From positions 1 to 31,373 of the forward strand of contig CAAGHY010000202.1 in NCBI GenBank assembly GCA_900769735.1: a DNA stretch of 31,373 nt, written 5' to 3'. Source of the DNA: Rikenellaceae bacterium. GTDB taxonomy: Bacteria; Bacteroidota; Bacteroidia; Bacteroidales; UBA932. Below the pieces are notes generated by a model. The model saw only the letters and a list, made by a program, of their open reading frames with translations. It made no database searches and had not been told where the DNA came from. Each line of letters opens with the position of its first letter. Position 1 is the stretch's first letter. Both the position numbers and the translations under genes were made by a program. Shown piece by piece: positions 13,434 to 22,603 of the stretch.

Positions 13434-14630
13434 GTGTTCAATTCCTTCAGAGGTATCATTGCATACTTCAAGGTTCAGAACGGATCAATCAAAAAAGGAG
13501 ACAAAGTAAAATTCTTCAATACCGGTAAAGAGTATGTGGCGGATGAGATTGGTGTATTGAGAATGAAGATGTGCCCTAAAGATGAAATCAAGACAGGAGA
13601 TGTAGGATATATCATCAGCGGTATCAAGAGTGCGGTTGAGGTTAAGGTGGGTGATACCATTACTAAAGTTGACAACCCTTGCACAGAGGCAATTGCCGGT
13701 TTTGAGGAGGTTAAGCCAATGGTGTTTGCCGGTATCTATCCTATTGAAACTGACGAGTATGAGGATTTGCGTGCCTCATTGGAGAAACTTCAGCTGAATG
13801 ATGCCTCATTGGTATTTGACCCTGAGAGCTCATTGGCCCTTGGTTTCGGTTTCCGTTGCGGATTCCTTGGCCTGCTTCATTTGGAGATCGTTCAGGAGAG
13901 GTTGTTCAGGGAGTTTGATATGGACTGTATTACAACTGTACCTAACGTTTCTTACAAGGTATACACCACTCAGGGAGAGGTTCTGGATGTGCACAACCCG
14001 TCGGGCCTTCCTGCAATTACCCTAATTGACAAAATTGAAGAGCCATATATCAGGGCACAGATCATCTCAAAGAGTGACTTCTTTGGCCCAATTATGAAGC
14101 TTTGCCTTGACAAGCGAGGAACCCTTGTAAGCCAGCACTTCCTTACAAGTGACCGTGTGGAGCTTAACTATGATATGCCTCTTTCCGAGATTGTGTTTGA
14201 CTTCTATGACAAACTTAAATCAATCTCAAAAGGATACGCTTCATTTGACTACCACATTACCGGTTACCGTGATGCTGATCTTGTAAAACTGGATATCCTT
14301 CTTAACGGAGAGGGTGTGGATGCATTGAGCAGCCTTATCCACAGAGACCACGCCTACGATTTCGGCCGCAAGATGTGTGAGAAACTTAAGGAGCTTATCC
14401 CACGTCAGCAGTTTGACATTGCAATCCAGGCTGCAATTGGTGCAAAGATCATTGCCCGCGAAACCGTTAAGGCTGTACGTAAGGATGTAACTGCAAAATG
14501 TTACGGTGGTGATATCTCCCGTAAACGCAAGCTTTTGGAGAAACAGAAGAAAGGTAAACGCCGTATGCGTCAGGTAGGAAACGTTGAGGTTCCGCAGAGT
14601 GCATTTATGGCAGTACTTAAACTTGACTAA
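13434..14630 (+). CDS. lepA: LepA / elongation factor 4, C-terminal fragment (frameshifted)
   Basis: Continuation of lepA in the +2 relative frame. A GTG at 13434 allows an open frame of 398 aa, but homology begins about 25 nt earlier, at the frameshift. It starts with VFNSFRGIIAYFKVQNGSIK (domain II) and keeps DPESSLALGFGFRCGFLGLL (EF-G-like domain), the LepA-specific C-terminal domain with CYGGDISRKRKLLEKQKKGK, and the ending QSAFMAVLKLD. There are no other stops or indels, so the lesion is single and recent or artefactual. A strong stem-loop terminator follows at 14661-14708. Confidence 0.88.
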   Translation: MFNSFRGIIAYFKVQNGSIKKGDKVKFFNTGKEYVADEIGVLRMKMCPKDEIKTGDVGYIISGIKSAVEVKVGDTITKVDNPCTEAIAGFEEVKPMVFAGIYPIETDEYEDLRASLEKLQLNDASLVFDPESSLALGFGFRCGFLGLLHLEIVQERLFREFDMDCITTVPNVSYKVYTTQGEVLDVHNPSGLPAITLIDKIEEPYIRAQIISKSDFFGPIMKLCLDKRGTLVSQHFLTSDRVELNYDMPLSEIVFDFYDKLKSISKGYASFDYHITGYRDADLVKLDILLNGEGVDALSSLIHRDHAYDFGRKMCEKLKELIPRQQFDIAIQAAIGAKIIARETVKAVRKDVTAKCYGGDISRKRKLLEKQKKGKRRMRQVGNVEVPQSAFMAVLKLD

Positions 14631-14660
14631 TATTTCCCTTGAAAGGTAAGGATGTATTAT

Positions 14661-14708
14661 AAAGGAAAGAGGGTGTCCCCAATATTGTGGGGCACCCTCT
14701 TCCTTTTT
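14661..14708. terminator. Bidirectional intrinsic terminator between lepA and the S9 peptidase gene
   Basis: Arms AAAGGAAAGAGGGTGTCCCCA (14661-14681; read as two blocks AAAGGAAAGAGG and GTGTCCCCA) and TGGGGCACCCTC TTCCTTT (14688-14706) pair with two small bulges. U tracts follow on both strands. It serves two convergent genes. Confidence 0.85.
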
Positions 14709-14731
14709 ACGTGAAAAAGGCCGAACCTGTT

Positions 14732-17170
14732 TTACAGTGTCTTAGGCGGATACATTGTGTCCCACCAGGTTGGGTCATTCTGGAGCCATTTTGCAAACCA
14801 GGCAAAGATGGTGTTCTGCCATAGGATGCGTTTGTTGTAGTCCAGGATGTGGTGGTTCTGGTCTTTTACAAGTACCATATCTGTTGGTTTGCCCAGAAGT
14901 TTGAGGGCGGTGTACATCTGTATGCTCTCTCCTACAGGTACGTTGGTGTCTGCATCACCGTGTACGAACAGGATAGGGGTGTTCACCTTCTGTGCATTGT
15001 ACAATGGGCTCTGTTTTACGTAAAGGTCTGTCTCGGACCAAGGGTAGCTGTTGGCCATTGATACCTCGCTGTATGAGTAGCCCCAGTAGCCTTCGCCCCA
15101 GTAGCTGGTGTGGTCGCTGATGCCGGCGTGTGAAATGGCTGCTGCAAAGATGTCTGTAATGGTCTGCAGGTACATTGTTGTAAAGCCGCCGTATGAGGCA
15201 CCAATACATCCAATCTTTGAAGCGTCCACAAAGCTGTGCTCCTTGCAGAACTGTTTTGTACCCTCCACTATGTCATCTGCAGGACCGTTGCCGGCAGTGT
15301 TCACGTGGCGTGCGGAGAACTCCTGTCCAAAGCCGGTTGCACCGCTTGGGTTCACCACATAAACCACATATCCCATAGCTGCGTACAGGTGATGCGGATA
15401 TCTGCTCTCAAAGTTTCTCTCTGTAGGGCTGCAGCCTCCGTAGTAGTTTACAATAAGCGGGTATTTCTTTGAAGGGTCAAAGTTTGCAGGCAAGTAGTAG
15501 CGGCCGTTGATCTCATCCCCTTTGCTGTTGGTGAAGTTCCAGCCGTGGCACTCTCCAAGTTTCACTCCTGCAAGAATCTCCTGGCTCAAGTCCTCAAGCA
15601 AGGCTGTTTTTCCTTTCTTAAGGTCAACAATATATGAACGGTCTGAGTTTGAAGCTCCCTGTCCGTACCACACCATAACAGGTGCAGCTGTTGCAAGGGT
15701 GAATCTGTTTACAAGATCTTCCCCAACAGGCATCTGTACAATCTTGCCTGAAGCCGGATCCATTTTGAACAATGAAATAAGGTCTGTATTTTCTGCCGTA
15801 AAATAAATCTGTCCGTCATATCTGTTCCATACATAACTTCCCACATTAGGGTTGAAATCCTTGGTTACAGGGGTAATCTTCCTGTCTGCAAGGTTCATTA
15901 TGTAAAGCTGGTAATCGTACATGCTTGGAGTCTGTCCCTCCTTCACATTCTTGCCAATTCCGTCAAGAGCCTCAGGTGATCCGCTTATTGCAATCTGTGA
16001 ACCGCAAGGAGAAAAGCGTGCTGAGTTGAGGAATCCGTCATTCTCCACAAGTGTGTCAACCTGCATAGTGGCCATATCCATCATATACAATGAATAGAGT
16101 GTAGTAGGGCGTTTCTCAAGACGTGTGTGGCTCTCCATAAAGAGCATCTTTTTGCCGTCTGCAGAGATGTCCGATGACCAGATATTCCTGTATCCGAATG
16201 TCAATTGCTGCATAATGCCGCTTGCAAGGTCATATTTGGCAAGGTATGTACGGTTGCGCCATCCGCTCTGGCGGTCATCCGGCTCAAGAACCTGGTAAAT
16301 CTCTTTTCTCTCCTCCGGTCCTTTCTGCTCCAATGTGTAAAGAAGGTAGTCTTCTGCAGGGGAAACTGTGAATGAACCATCGGGAATATTGGCCGCAAAC
16401 AGGGTCTCTTTACCTGTTGCAGGGTTTACGGTAATGATGTTTCTCTGGCCGTGGGCACCGGTTTGTATGTAGTAGTAAAGGTTGCTCTTTGGCATCCATC
16501 GTGCTCCCTGGCCCATTGGGGTTGAAACTTTTCCTGTTGCCAGCTCGGTAAGGGTAGTGCTGCGCTCGGATTTGCCGTCGGGAAGACCAGTTGAATAGTT
16601 GGTAATTAGATATTTGCCGCAAGGGGAAAGTGAAACTCCCTGGAAACGGGTGCCGTGAAGCACATCCTGCAGAGTATAGTCCCTGAACCCGTCTTCCCTC
16701 AATGAAAGGATGCCGTCCTGCTGGCACTCAATGCTTATCTGGGGAGCATCTTTCTGTGCAACATATTTCACCACAATTGAATGGGAGGCTGGGATAAGTT
16801 CAAGTTTGCTTCCCGACAATTTTTTTCCGTTTACATATACCGCATAATTCTCCACACCCTCCACTTTTATCTCACCTTTGGCAAATCTTTCATTTTTAAG
16901 GGTAAAACCAATGAGGTTGAGTGTGTTCTCAGGTGTGCCTGCGGGTAGTTCCCCTACAATTGGAGCGTTTTCCAAAGATGTAAATGAAAGGTAGGTATCC
17001 AGCACCCCTTTCTCATTGTAAGATTTTCCGTTTACATCAGTCCGGTCTGCCATATATGGCTGGCTTACCGTATAGGGGCCGGCATATTTAAATCTGTTTA
17101 CTTTCATAGTTTCACCGTTTGCAAATAAACATCCCGTAAGGGCAACAAGTGTGAGCAATAGTTTTTTCAT
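14732..17170 (-). CDS. S9 family prolyl oligopeptidase (dipeptidyl-peptidase IV-like)
   Basis: Secreted serine peptidase that probably removes dipeptides from peptides in the periplasm or at the surface. From ATG 17170 it is 812 aa. The N-terminal MKKLLLTLVALTGCLFANG is a signal sequence; LTGC also fits a lipobox (Cys14). An extra domain of about 130 residues precedes the beta-propeller. The C-terminal alpha/beta-hydrolase has GASYGG (Ser659), HGDADTNVP (Asp741) and DQNHH (His773). An alternative ATG at 17191, 1 nt after the preceding stop, would add seven residues; a still longer reading overlaps the glycosyltransferase gene and is not credible. The 22-nt spacing suggests an operon with the glycosyltransferase. 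DPP IV versus another S9 subtype is not settled. Confidence 0.9.
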   Translation of the reverse strand: MKKLLLTLVALTGCLFANGETMKVNRFKYAGPYTVSQPYMADRTDVNGKSYNEKGVLDTYLSFTSLENAPIVGELPAGTPENTLNLIGFTLKNERFAKGEIKVEGVENYAVYVNGKKLSGSKLELIPASHSIVVKYVAQKDAPQISIECQQDGILSLREDGFRDYTLQDVLHGTRFQGVSLSPCGKYLITNYSTGLPDGKSERSTTLTELATGKVSTPMGQGARWMPKSNLYYYIQTGAHGQRNIITVNPATGKETLFAANIPDGSFTVSPAEDYLLYTLEQKGPEERKEIYQVLEPDDRQSGWRNRTYLAKYDLASGIMQQLTFGYRNIWSSDISADGKKMLFMESHTRLEKRPTTLYSLYMMDMATMQVDTLVENDGFLNSARFSPCGSQIAISGSPEALDGIGKNVKEGQTPSMYDYQLYIMNLADRKITPVTKDFNPNVGSYVWNRYDGQIYFTAENTDLISLFKMDPASGKIVQMPVGEDLVNRFTLATAAPVMVWYGQGASNSDRSYIVDLKKGKTALLEDLSQEILAGVKLGECHGWNFTNSKGDEINGRYYLPANFDPSKKYPLIVNYYGGCSPTERNFESRYPHHLYAAMGYVVYVVNPSGATGFGQEFSARHVNTAGNGPADDIVEGTKQFCKEHSFVDASKIGCIGASYGGFTTMYLQTITDIFAAAISHAGISDHTSYWGEGYWGYSYSEVSMANSYPWSETDLYVKQSPLYNAQKVNTPILFVHGDADTNVPVGESIQMYTALKLLGKPTDMVLVKDQNHHILDYNKRILWQNTIFAWFAKWLQNDPTWWDTMYPPKTL

Positions 17171-17192
17171 ATCAAGTGTTTTTGTTTTCATA

Positions 17193-18548
17193 TTACAATG
17201 AGGCCAGGAATTTGGCAAATGCCGTGTAGTTTTTCCTGCAGTCCCATTTATCTTCCCATTGTCTGCGGGCGGCAAGGGCAAGGTCAAATTCCGGCAGCTG
17301 CAGGCTCTTCAGTATCCACTCTTTCAGCTCCTGTGCAAGCAACTCGGCGGTAAGGTCTTTTGGAAGCAGTTTGCCGCATCCGCAACCCTGAGGCAGCAGT
17401 TCCGCTACACCGCCAACATTGGTGGCCATTACCGGAGTGCCGTATGAAAGGGCCTCCATAATTGAAACCGGAATTCCCTCCGAACGGCTTACCTGTACAA
17501 ACAGGTCTGTATAGTGGGTCTGGTAATATTCCAGCACCTTGCTGTGGGGCATTGCTCCCAGGAAGTTGAATGCAATGGGGGTTGAACTCTCCATATCCTC
17601 CTCTGCGGGGCCGTTCTGCATAAGGTATTCTTTGATTGGTTCAAGCAGCGGACCGTCTCCAATGTGAGTCCAGCAGAGGTGGTTTATCCCTTTCTCCTTA
17701 ATTGCCGCTGCAAGATCCTTGTCCTGTTCCAGAAGAATGAATGCGCCGGCAATAAGGTGTATCCTTTTCAATTCAATTACATTTGAACAGCTTATTATAT
17801 TGTATGCCCCTGTGGAATCCACCTGGTTCTCCTTCAATGGAACCGGTGCACCAAGGTTAGGGCAGGCATCACTGTGGTATGAACTGCCCAGCCTGAAGAC
17901 CTTGATTTCTTTGGGCTGGTTTGTGTAGTTTTTCTCTATATACTCTTTCCCGTTTTCAGAAATGGGAACGGCATAATCAACCGCCTTGTAGAGCATCTCC
18001 CTGAACGGGAGGAACCCTTTGGCCTCTTCATAAACATCAGAGCCGTGGAATCTCACCACAAACGCTGGCCTGTTCTCCAGTTTCCTCTTAAGGAACGGGA
18101 TTGCAAGGGCAGATTTGTCCCCCCAGTAAAAATATGCGGCACTGCACTCTTCAAGAGTTTGCAGAATCTCTCCCATCCTTGCCCTGTTTCCCAGAATGGA
18201 ACGGAGGGTGCACAGATATGTTCCCCAGAGCCAGGTTTTCTTTTTGCTGGAGTATATCTTCTTCCCGATGAATTCCTTCATTGCAAATCCTATTGGAGCA
18301 AAATTCAGCAAACCATCGGTGAGGAGGGCTTTTTTGTCTTTGTGGTCACTCCTGAGCAAAGGCGGGTGTACCTGTACATTCTGCGGCACTTTCCGCACTA
18401 TTTGTCCGTCATCTCCCCCAGGGATGTAAAGAGGGAATATCTCTATCTGTTCAAATTCCTGTGCTGTGAAATTTATTTCGTCTTCAAGGAATGTCTCCCC
18501 CTTTCCGTAAGGGAATGTATTTGTGAAAACAGCAAGTCTCTTGCCCAT
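17193..18548 (-). CDS. GT4-type glycosyltransferase
   Basis: A 451-aa GT-B fold enzyme. The N-terminal Rossmann part starts LAVFTNTFPYGKGETFLEDE, typical of family 4 enzymes of surface polysaccharide or LPS synthesis. The C-terminal part has SRSEGIPVSIMEALSYGTPV then MATNVGGVAELL, the E-x7-E donor-site motif. WTHIGDGPLL and FNFLGAMPHSKVLEYY precede it. No signal peptide; cytoplasmic face of the membrane. It precedes the S9 peptidase by 22 nt and stands alone otherwise, with no polysaccharide cluster around it. Sugar donor and acceptor are unknown. Confidence 0.87.
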   Translation of the reverse strand: MGKRLAVFTNTFPYGKGETFLEDEINFTAQEFEQIEIFPLYIPGGDDGQIVRKVPQNVQVHPPLLRSDHKDKKALLTDGLLNFAPIGFAMKEFIGKKIYSSKKKTWLWGTYLCTLRSILGNRARMGEILQTLEECSAAYFYWGDKSALAIPFLKRKLENRPAFVVRFHGSDVYEEAKGFLPFREMLYKAVDYAVPISENGKEYIEKNYTNQPKEIKVFRLGSSYHSDACPNLGAPVPLKENQVDSTGAYNIISCSNVIELKRIHLIAGAFILLEQDKDLAAAIKEKGINHLCWTHIGDGPLLEPIKEYLMQNGPAEEDMESSTPIAFNFLGAMPHSKVLEYYQTHYTDLFVQVSRSEGIPVSIMEALSYGTPVMATNVGGVAELLPQGCGCGKLLPKDLTAELLAQELKEWILKSLQLPEFDLALAARRQWEDKWDCRKNYTAFAKFLASL

Positions 18549-18594
18549 ATCTTTAATCTGTTAATTTGCTCTTTTGTGCCAATGTGCACCAGCG

Positions 18595-18602
18595 CAAATA
18601 TA
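18595..18602 (-). promoter_or_regulatory. -7 element TATATTTG for the glycosyltransferase gene
   Basis: Exact TAnnTTTG on the minus strand, 46 nt before ATG 18548. No -33 TTG at standard spacing. Confidence 0.4.
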
Positions 18603-18672
18603 ATGAACATAAACGTGTTTTAGAAAACTTCAACAGCTTAACTGCCTGCAGGTGGGTATACAAAATAAAGAA

Positions 18673-18700
18673 AGAGGGTAACCCGCAAGGGCTACCCTCT
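18673..18700 (-). terminator. Intrinsic terminator after the OmpA/TPR-like lipoprotein gene
   Basis: Arms AGAGGGTA (18673-18680) and TACCCTCT (18693-18700), with an inner CCC/GGG pairing around a GCAA loop. On the minus strand it is followed by TTCTTTATTTTG. It lies 24 nt after the lipoprotein gene stop. Confidence 0.8.
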
Positions 18701-18724
18701 GTATCTTATCAGACAAGTGAGTGA

Positions 18725-20380
18725 TTATAGTTTTGCAAACTCAATGTCGTTAGCTGCTCTCTTAGCAAGTTTCTCGTCTTTCTTAGCAACCTCAAGAAGC
18801 TCTTTAGCCTGGCTGTTGTTGCCCTGACGTGCAGCAATGATAGCTTTCAAGTAAGATTTGCAAGGGCATTTTGCATTTGCAAGGATAGATGAAGCTTTGC
18901 TCAAGTTGTTGGTTAGAACGTTTGCAAGAGCCTCATTGAATGAGTTTGCACCGTTCAAAGCAGCAACTGCACCGTTGTAGTCACCTTTAAGGATAAGTAG
19001 AGCACCCATGTTCTCTTTAGCCTGTTTAAGGTCACCAGCTTTAGCAAGGTTCTCAGTAGCTGCATCAAAGTTACCCTCCTGCATTGCAACTACTGCCATA
19101 TTGTTGTAGTAGCTTGCAGTTTTGTTGTTCATTTTAGCAAGGTAAGCTTTAGCGTCAGCAGTCTTGCCCTCTTTCAAGCTCATAGCTGCAAGGTTGTTGT
19201 AAGCTCTGCTGCTGTTGTAGTTTTTAGCAGCTGCCTTGTAGATCTCAGCTTTAGCAGAAGCTTTGTCAAACAAAGTTGCACCGTAAAGAAGAGCCTCCTC
19301 ATCCAACTCGTTGATGTTGTCGTTGATTAGCTGTGTAAGCTCCTCGTCAGTCCAGTTTTTGTAGTCTACGTTAGCAATAAGTCTTGATCTGCGCAATGCA
19401 GGAAGAACCTCTTTAGCCAATGTCTGGAATACAGCTGACATATTTTTGATCTCACGCTCTCTTACAACTGGATCTGAGTACATTGAAAGAACGCGAAGGA
19501 TAAGCTCCTTGTCCTGGATGTCTGAAGCTGAAACCAACTCCTGGAAACCCTCCCAGTCCTCTGAAATCTCAGAAATGTTTAGAGGAATGTCTTTAACTTT
19601 AGCTTTTTTAGAGATAACTTTAACAAATGCTTTCTCTGCAGATTTTGCTCTGTTGTGAGAAAGTTTGCTGTTCAAGTTCTCAGCTCCGTCTGGTGAAGCG
19701 TAAGCGATGATGTCATTAGAAACGATTGTTCTGCGCTCATCTTTGTCAGCAGCTGAAAGGAACTCCTGGAACTCTTTCATCTGCTCAGATTTAAGCTGGT
19801 TGTTTCTTACGTTGGACTGGTTGATAGTATAAAGAATCTGTGACTCTTTGGTCTCTCTGATGATCTTCTGGTAGTTGTCTGCCTCCATTGAAGGTGTACC
19901 CTCAAGTTTTACAAGCATATAAGTGCAGTTTGTACCGTCAGCAACCTTGTAGTTGATAGGGAACTCGTATTTTTTGGTTTTCTTTGAGTTGTATACAGTA
20001 GCTCTCAACTCAAGAACAGCTTTCTCCATACCAGGTTTGTAGTCAAATACTACAGCTCTGGAAGCTTTACCACCATTTTTGTAAGAGATAACGTTGTTGT
20101 TATCCATTACTTTGTCACCCTGTAGAGTGAATACAGGACCAGCAACCTCACCACCTGCATAAACCATTACAGGGGTAATGTCAAGGATAGCCTCGCTTAC
20201 AAAGTATTTTGCAGGGAACTCTACAGAATACTGGGCAGCAATTTTACCGTTTACAGCCTCCAAAACCTCAGGAGTGCACTCTGTGTTTACCATCTCAGCG
20301 TGTTTAGCCATTTTAGATGGATTGGCACAAGCCGCAAGCATAAGAGCCATGCAGGCAATCATAAAAATGTGTTTTCTCAT
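18725..20380 (-). CDS. Lipoprotein with OmpA-like segment and C-terminal TPR repeats
   Basis: A 551-aa exported protein. The signal ends LMLAAC (lipobox, Cys18). The N-terminal third is beta-rich. Residues about 220-270 (SNDIIAYASPDGAENLNSKL then SHNRAKSAEKAFVKV) resemble the peptidoglycan-binding OmpA motif. The C-terminal part is helical with TPR-like repeats (NSSRAYNNLAAMSLKEGKTA, KTASYYNNMAVVAMQEGNFD, NMGALLILKGDYNGAVAALN). Four such units in succession look like a protein-binding surface. Role unknown; tethering the outer membrane to the wall or acting as an assembly scaffold are possible. It has its own -7 box and terminator, so it is monocistronic. Confidence 0.82.
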   Translation of the reverse strand: MRKHIFMIACMALMLAACANPSKMAKHAEMVNTECTPEVLEAVNGKIAAQYSVEFPAKYFVSEAILDITPVMVYAGGEVAGPVFTLQGDKVMDNNNVISYKNGGKASRAVVFDYKPGMEKAVLELRATVYNSKKTKKYEFPINYKVADGTNCTYMLVKLEGTPSMEADNYQKIIRETKESQILYTINQSNVRNNQLKSEQMKEFQEFLSAADKDERRTIVSNDIIAYASPDGAENLNSKLSHNRAKSAEKAFVKVISKKAKVKDIPLNISEISEDWEGFQELVSASDIQDKELILRVLSMYSDPVVREREIKNMSAVFQTLAKEVLPALRRSRLIANVDYKNWTDEELTQLINDNINELDEEALLYGATLFDKASAKAEIYKAAAKNYNSSRAYNNLAAMSLKEGKTADAKAYLAKMNNKTASYYNNMAVVAMQEGNFDAATENLAKAGDLKQAKENMGALLILKGDYNGAVAALNGANSFNEALANVLTNNLSKASSILANAKCPCKSYLKAIIAARQGNNSQAKELLEVAKKDEKLAKRAANDIEFAKL

Positions 20381-20421
20381 ATCAGTTAGTTTGAATTATT
20401 GTTAGTTTCCATTAAATCGCA

Positions 20422-20429
20422 CAAATATA
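20422..20429 (-). promoter_or_regulatory. -7 element TATATTTG for the OmpA/TPR-like lipoprotein gene
   Basis: Exact TAnnTTTG on the minus strand, 41 nt before ATG 20380. It directly follows the kdsB stop codon (20433-20431), so any upstream element lies inside kdsB. Confidence 0.4.
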
Positions 20430-20430
20430 A

Positions 20431-21186
20431 CTAATTCCAATCAATTTTGGAATTAATGAACTCCAAATCTTCTTTAGTATCTACGGCGTGTGTCTCGTAT
20501 TGGGTTTCAGCCACTCTGATTTTCAGCCCGTTCTCTATCCATCTGAGCTGTTCAAGCTTTTCAGTTTTTTCCAGAAAACTTTGAGGCATAGCGCATATTC
20601 TTGCCAAAGTCCGTGTCCTGTAGCCGTACAGCCCAATATGGCGGTAGAAAGGAGTCTCCTTCACATACTCATCCGTAACCTCCACATCCCTGCTGTACGG
20701 GATTGGAGTGCGGCTGAAATAGATGGCGTTGCTGTCTTTGTCAAGGATAACTTTTGGGGAGTTGGGATTGAAAAGCTCCTCTTTGTCCTTCACCCTCTTT
20801 ACAAGGGTTGCAAGTTCAACAGACGGGTCTTCAAAACATTTGCCCAACTGCAACAGCTGCTCCGGCCTTATGTACGGCTCGTCCCCCTGCACATTTATCA
20901 CCACATCAAAGCTTTCGCCGCTCTCCTTCTCATAGTTTGCCCAAGCCTCAAAGCATCTGTCCGTTCCGCTGTTGTGGCTGGTGGATGTCATTACAACTTG
21001 CCCTCCGAATCCTTTTACGGCATCATATATCCTCTGGTCATCTGTGGCTACACAGGCATTGGGGAATGCCTTTGCAGTCTGCTCGTAAACTCTCTGTATC
21101 ATAGGTTTCCCGTGCACTTGTGCCAACGGTTTTCCCGGGAAACGTGAAGAACCGTATCTGGCAGGTATCAAAGCCAATATTCTCAT
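20431..21186 (-). CDS. kdsB: 3-deoxy-manno-octulosonate cytidylyltransferase (CMP-Kdo synthetase)
   Basis: Activates Kdo with CTP for the LPS inner core; cytoplasmic. From ATG 21186 the 251-aa protein begins MRILALIPARYGSSRFPGKP, the family nucleotide-binding motif. VATDDQRIYDAVKGFGG, VINVQGDEPYIRPEQL, and FSRTPIPYSRD follow, all KdsB hallmarks. A TTG three codons upstream is a poorer start. It is divergent from the sigma54 activator and has a -7 box in the shared gap. Presence indicates Kdo-containing LPS. Confidence 0.96.
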   Translation of the reverse strand: MRILALIPARYGSSRFPGKPLAQVHGKPMIQRVYEQTAKAFPNACVATDDQRIYDAVKGFGGQVVMTSTSHNSGTDRCFEAWANYEKESGESFDVVINVQGDEPYIRPEQLLQLGKCFEDPSVELATLVKRVKDKEELFNPNSPKVILDKDSNAIYFSRTPIPYSRDVEVTDEYVKETPFYRHIGLYGYRTRTLARICAMPQSFLEKTEKLEQLRWIENGLKIRVAETQYETHAVDTKEDLEFINSKIDWN

Positions 21187-21221
21187 AATATACAAATTTG
21201 GCCCGTCTGGGCTATTTTGAA

Positions 21222-21229
21222 CAAAAGTA
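21222..21229 (-). promoter_or_regulatory. -7 element TACTTTTG for kdsB
   Basis: Exact TAnnTTTG on the minus strand, 35 nt before the kdsB ATG. No clear -33 TTG. Confidence 0.45.
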
Positions 21230-21262
21230 GTTAAAATTGGCTTTTATGCTGTAGAAAATGTT

Positions 21263-21270
21263 TAACTTTG
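21263..21270 (+). promoter_or_regulatory. -7 element TAACTTTG, 7 nt before the sigma54 activator gene
   Basis: Exact TAnnTTTG followed by CCAAGTT and ATG 21278. A TTGG at 21237-21240 is a loose -33 candidate, 23 nt away. Confidence 0.45.
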
Positions 21271-21277
21271 CCAAGTT

Positions 21278-22603
21278 ATGGAATTACAGAATTTAAAGCA
21301 GAGGTTTGATATAATAGGCAATGATCCGGCCCTTATGAGGGCACTGGAGATTGCTGTGCAGGTTGCCAATACGGATTTGTCTGTTCTGGTAACGGGAGAA
21401 AGTGGTGTTGGTAAGGAGGTGATTCCGCAAATCATTCATCAGAACAGCGCCCGCAAGCACGGTACATACATAGCTGTAAACTGCGGAGCCATACCTGAAG
21501 GAACAATTGATTCAGAGCTTTTCGGTCACGAGAAGGGGTCCTTCACAGGTGCGTATGAAACCAGAAAAGGTTATTTTGAAACAGCTAACGGCGGTACAAT
21601 CTTCCTGGATGAGGTGGCTGAGTTGCCCCTTACTACCCAGGTAAGGCTTCTGAGGGTGCTTCAAACAGGAGAATTCATAAAGGTTGGTTCATCCAAAGTG
21701 CAGAAAACCAATGTGAGGGTTGTTGCAGCAACCAACATCAACTTGCCTCACGCAATAAAGAACGGCAAATTCAGGGAAGACTTGTATTACAGGTTGAACA
21801 CGGTTCCAATCGTTTTGCCTGCACTTAGGGAGAGGGTTGCTGACATAAACCTTCTCTTCACAAAGTTTGCAGTTGATTTTGCCCAGAAGTACAAGATGCC
21901 CCCTGTAAAACTATCTCCGGCATCACAGCAGCTTCTTGCACAATACAGATGGCCTGGAAACGTAAGGCAACTCAAGAGTGTGGCGGAGCAGATGTCGGTA
22001 CTGGAGGAGGTGAGAATAATAGAACCTGCAATTCTTCACAAATATCTGCCTGCTGACGGGCCCGACAATCTTCCGGTTGTGGGAGGCGACATTGCCGGTG
22101 CGGAATTTCTGAATGAAAGGGAGAAATTCTATATGGCATTGTTGCAGCAGTTGCAGCTTGAAGTGCAGAGCCTGAAACAGGACGTTGAAAGGCTTCAGGG
22201 AGGAGCGGTGCACCAGCCGGTCCTTTCGGAAGGGTCATCATTGCCTGTTGTGCAGCAGACGTCAGGTGGGGCATTGTTCCACAATCAGGGGCTCATTGCA
22301 CCTGAGGAGAGCAATCATTTGCCTGTGGCAGCATCTCCTGTAGCGGACCATTTGGGCAACAGGGATACAAAATCACTGTTGAACACATCTGATACACTTA
22401 CTGTAGATGCAGATTACATAGAGGGAGAGGAGAAACAGGAGATTGAAGACCTTTCAATTCCAAATGCAACGGAGACACTTATCCGTAAAGCTCTTAAAAG
22501 GTATGACAACAAGAAGGATGCTGCGGATGCGTTGGGAATATCGGAGAGGACACTTTACAGAAAAATAAAGGAACTTGAACTGGAGGATGGAATCAATGAA
22601 TAA
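21278..22603 (+). CDS. Sigma54-dependent transcriptional activator without receiver domain
   Basis: AAA+ enhancer-binding protein that opens RpoN promoters, 441 aa. Walker A GESGVGKE (40-47), GSFTGA (87-92) and Walker B GGTIFLDE (105-112) are followed by the R-finger region (FREDLYYRLN) and WPGNVRQLKS. GSFTGA has Ser where GAFTGA has Ala, a known kind of variation in the sigma54-contact loop. There is no N-terminal sensor; the protein begins with the AAA+ domain. A variable, low-complexity linker (about 265-390) leads to a Fis-type HTH (LIRKALKRYDNKKDAADALG then ISERTLYRKIKEL). Its stop overlaps the lptE start by 8 nt, so it heads an lptE-TPR-secG operon. Target genes are unknown. Confidence 0.9.
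   Translation: MELQNLKQRFDIIGNDPALMRALEIAVQVANTDLSVLVTGESGVGKEVIPQIIHQNSARKHGTYIAVNCGAIPEGTIDSELFGHEKGSFTGAYETRKGYFETANGGTIFLDEVAELPLTTQVRLLRVLQTGEFIKVGSSKVQKTNVRVVAATNINLPHAIKNGKFREDLYYRLNTVPIVLPALRERVADINLLFTKFAVDFAQKYKMPPVKLSPASQQLLAQYRWPGNVRQLKSVAEQMSVLEEVRIIEPAILHKYLPADGPDNLPVVGGDIAGAEFLNEREKFYMALLQQLQLEVQSLKQDVERLQGGAVHQPVLSEGSSLPVVQQTSGGALFHNQGLIAPEESNHLPVAASPVADHLGNRDTKSLLNTSDTLTVDADYIEGEEKQEIEDLSIPNATETLIRKALKRYDNKKDAADALGISERTLYRKIKELELEDGINE

Noticed and set aside
17171..17287. N-terminal extension of the S9 peptidase reading MTLPLPPADNG
   Set aside because: It overlaps the glycosyltransferase C-terminus and has no signal peptide character; Met at 17170 starts a proper signal sequence.
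20488..21147. 219-codon plus-strand frame opposite kdsB
   Set aside because: Antisense to a complete KdsB with all motifs; Cys/His/Ser-rich composition typical of a shadow frame.
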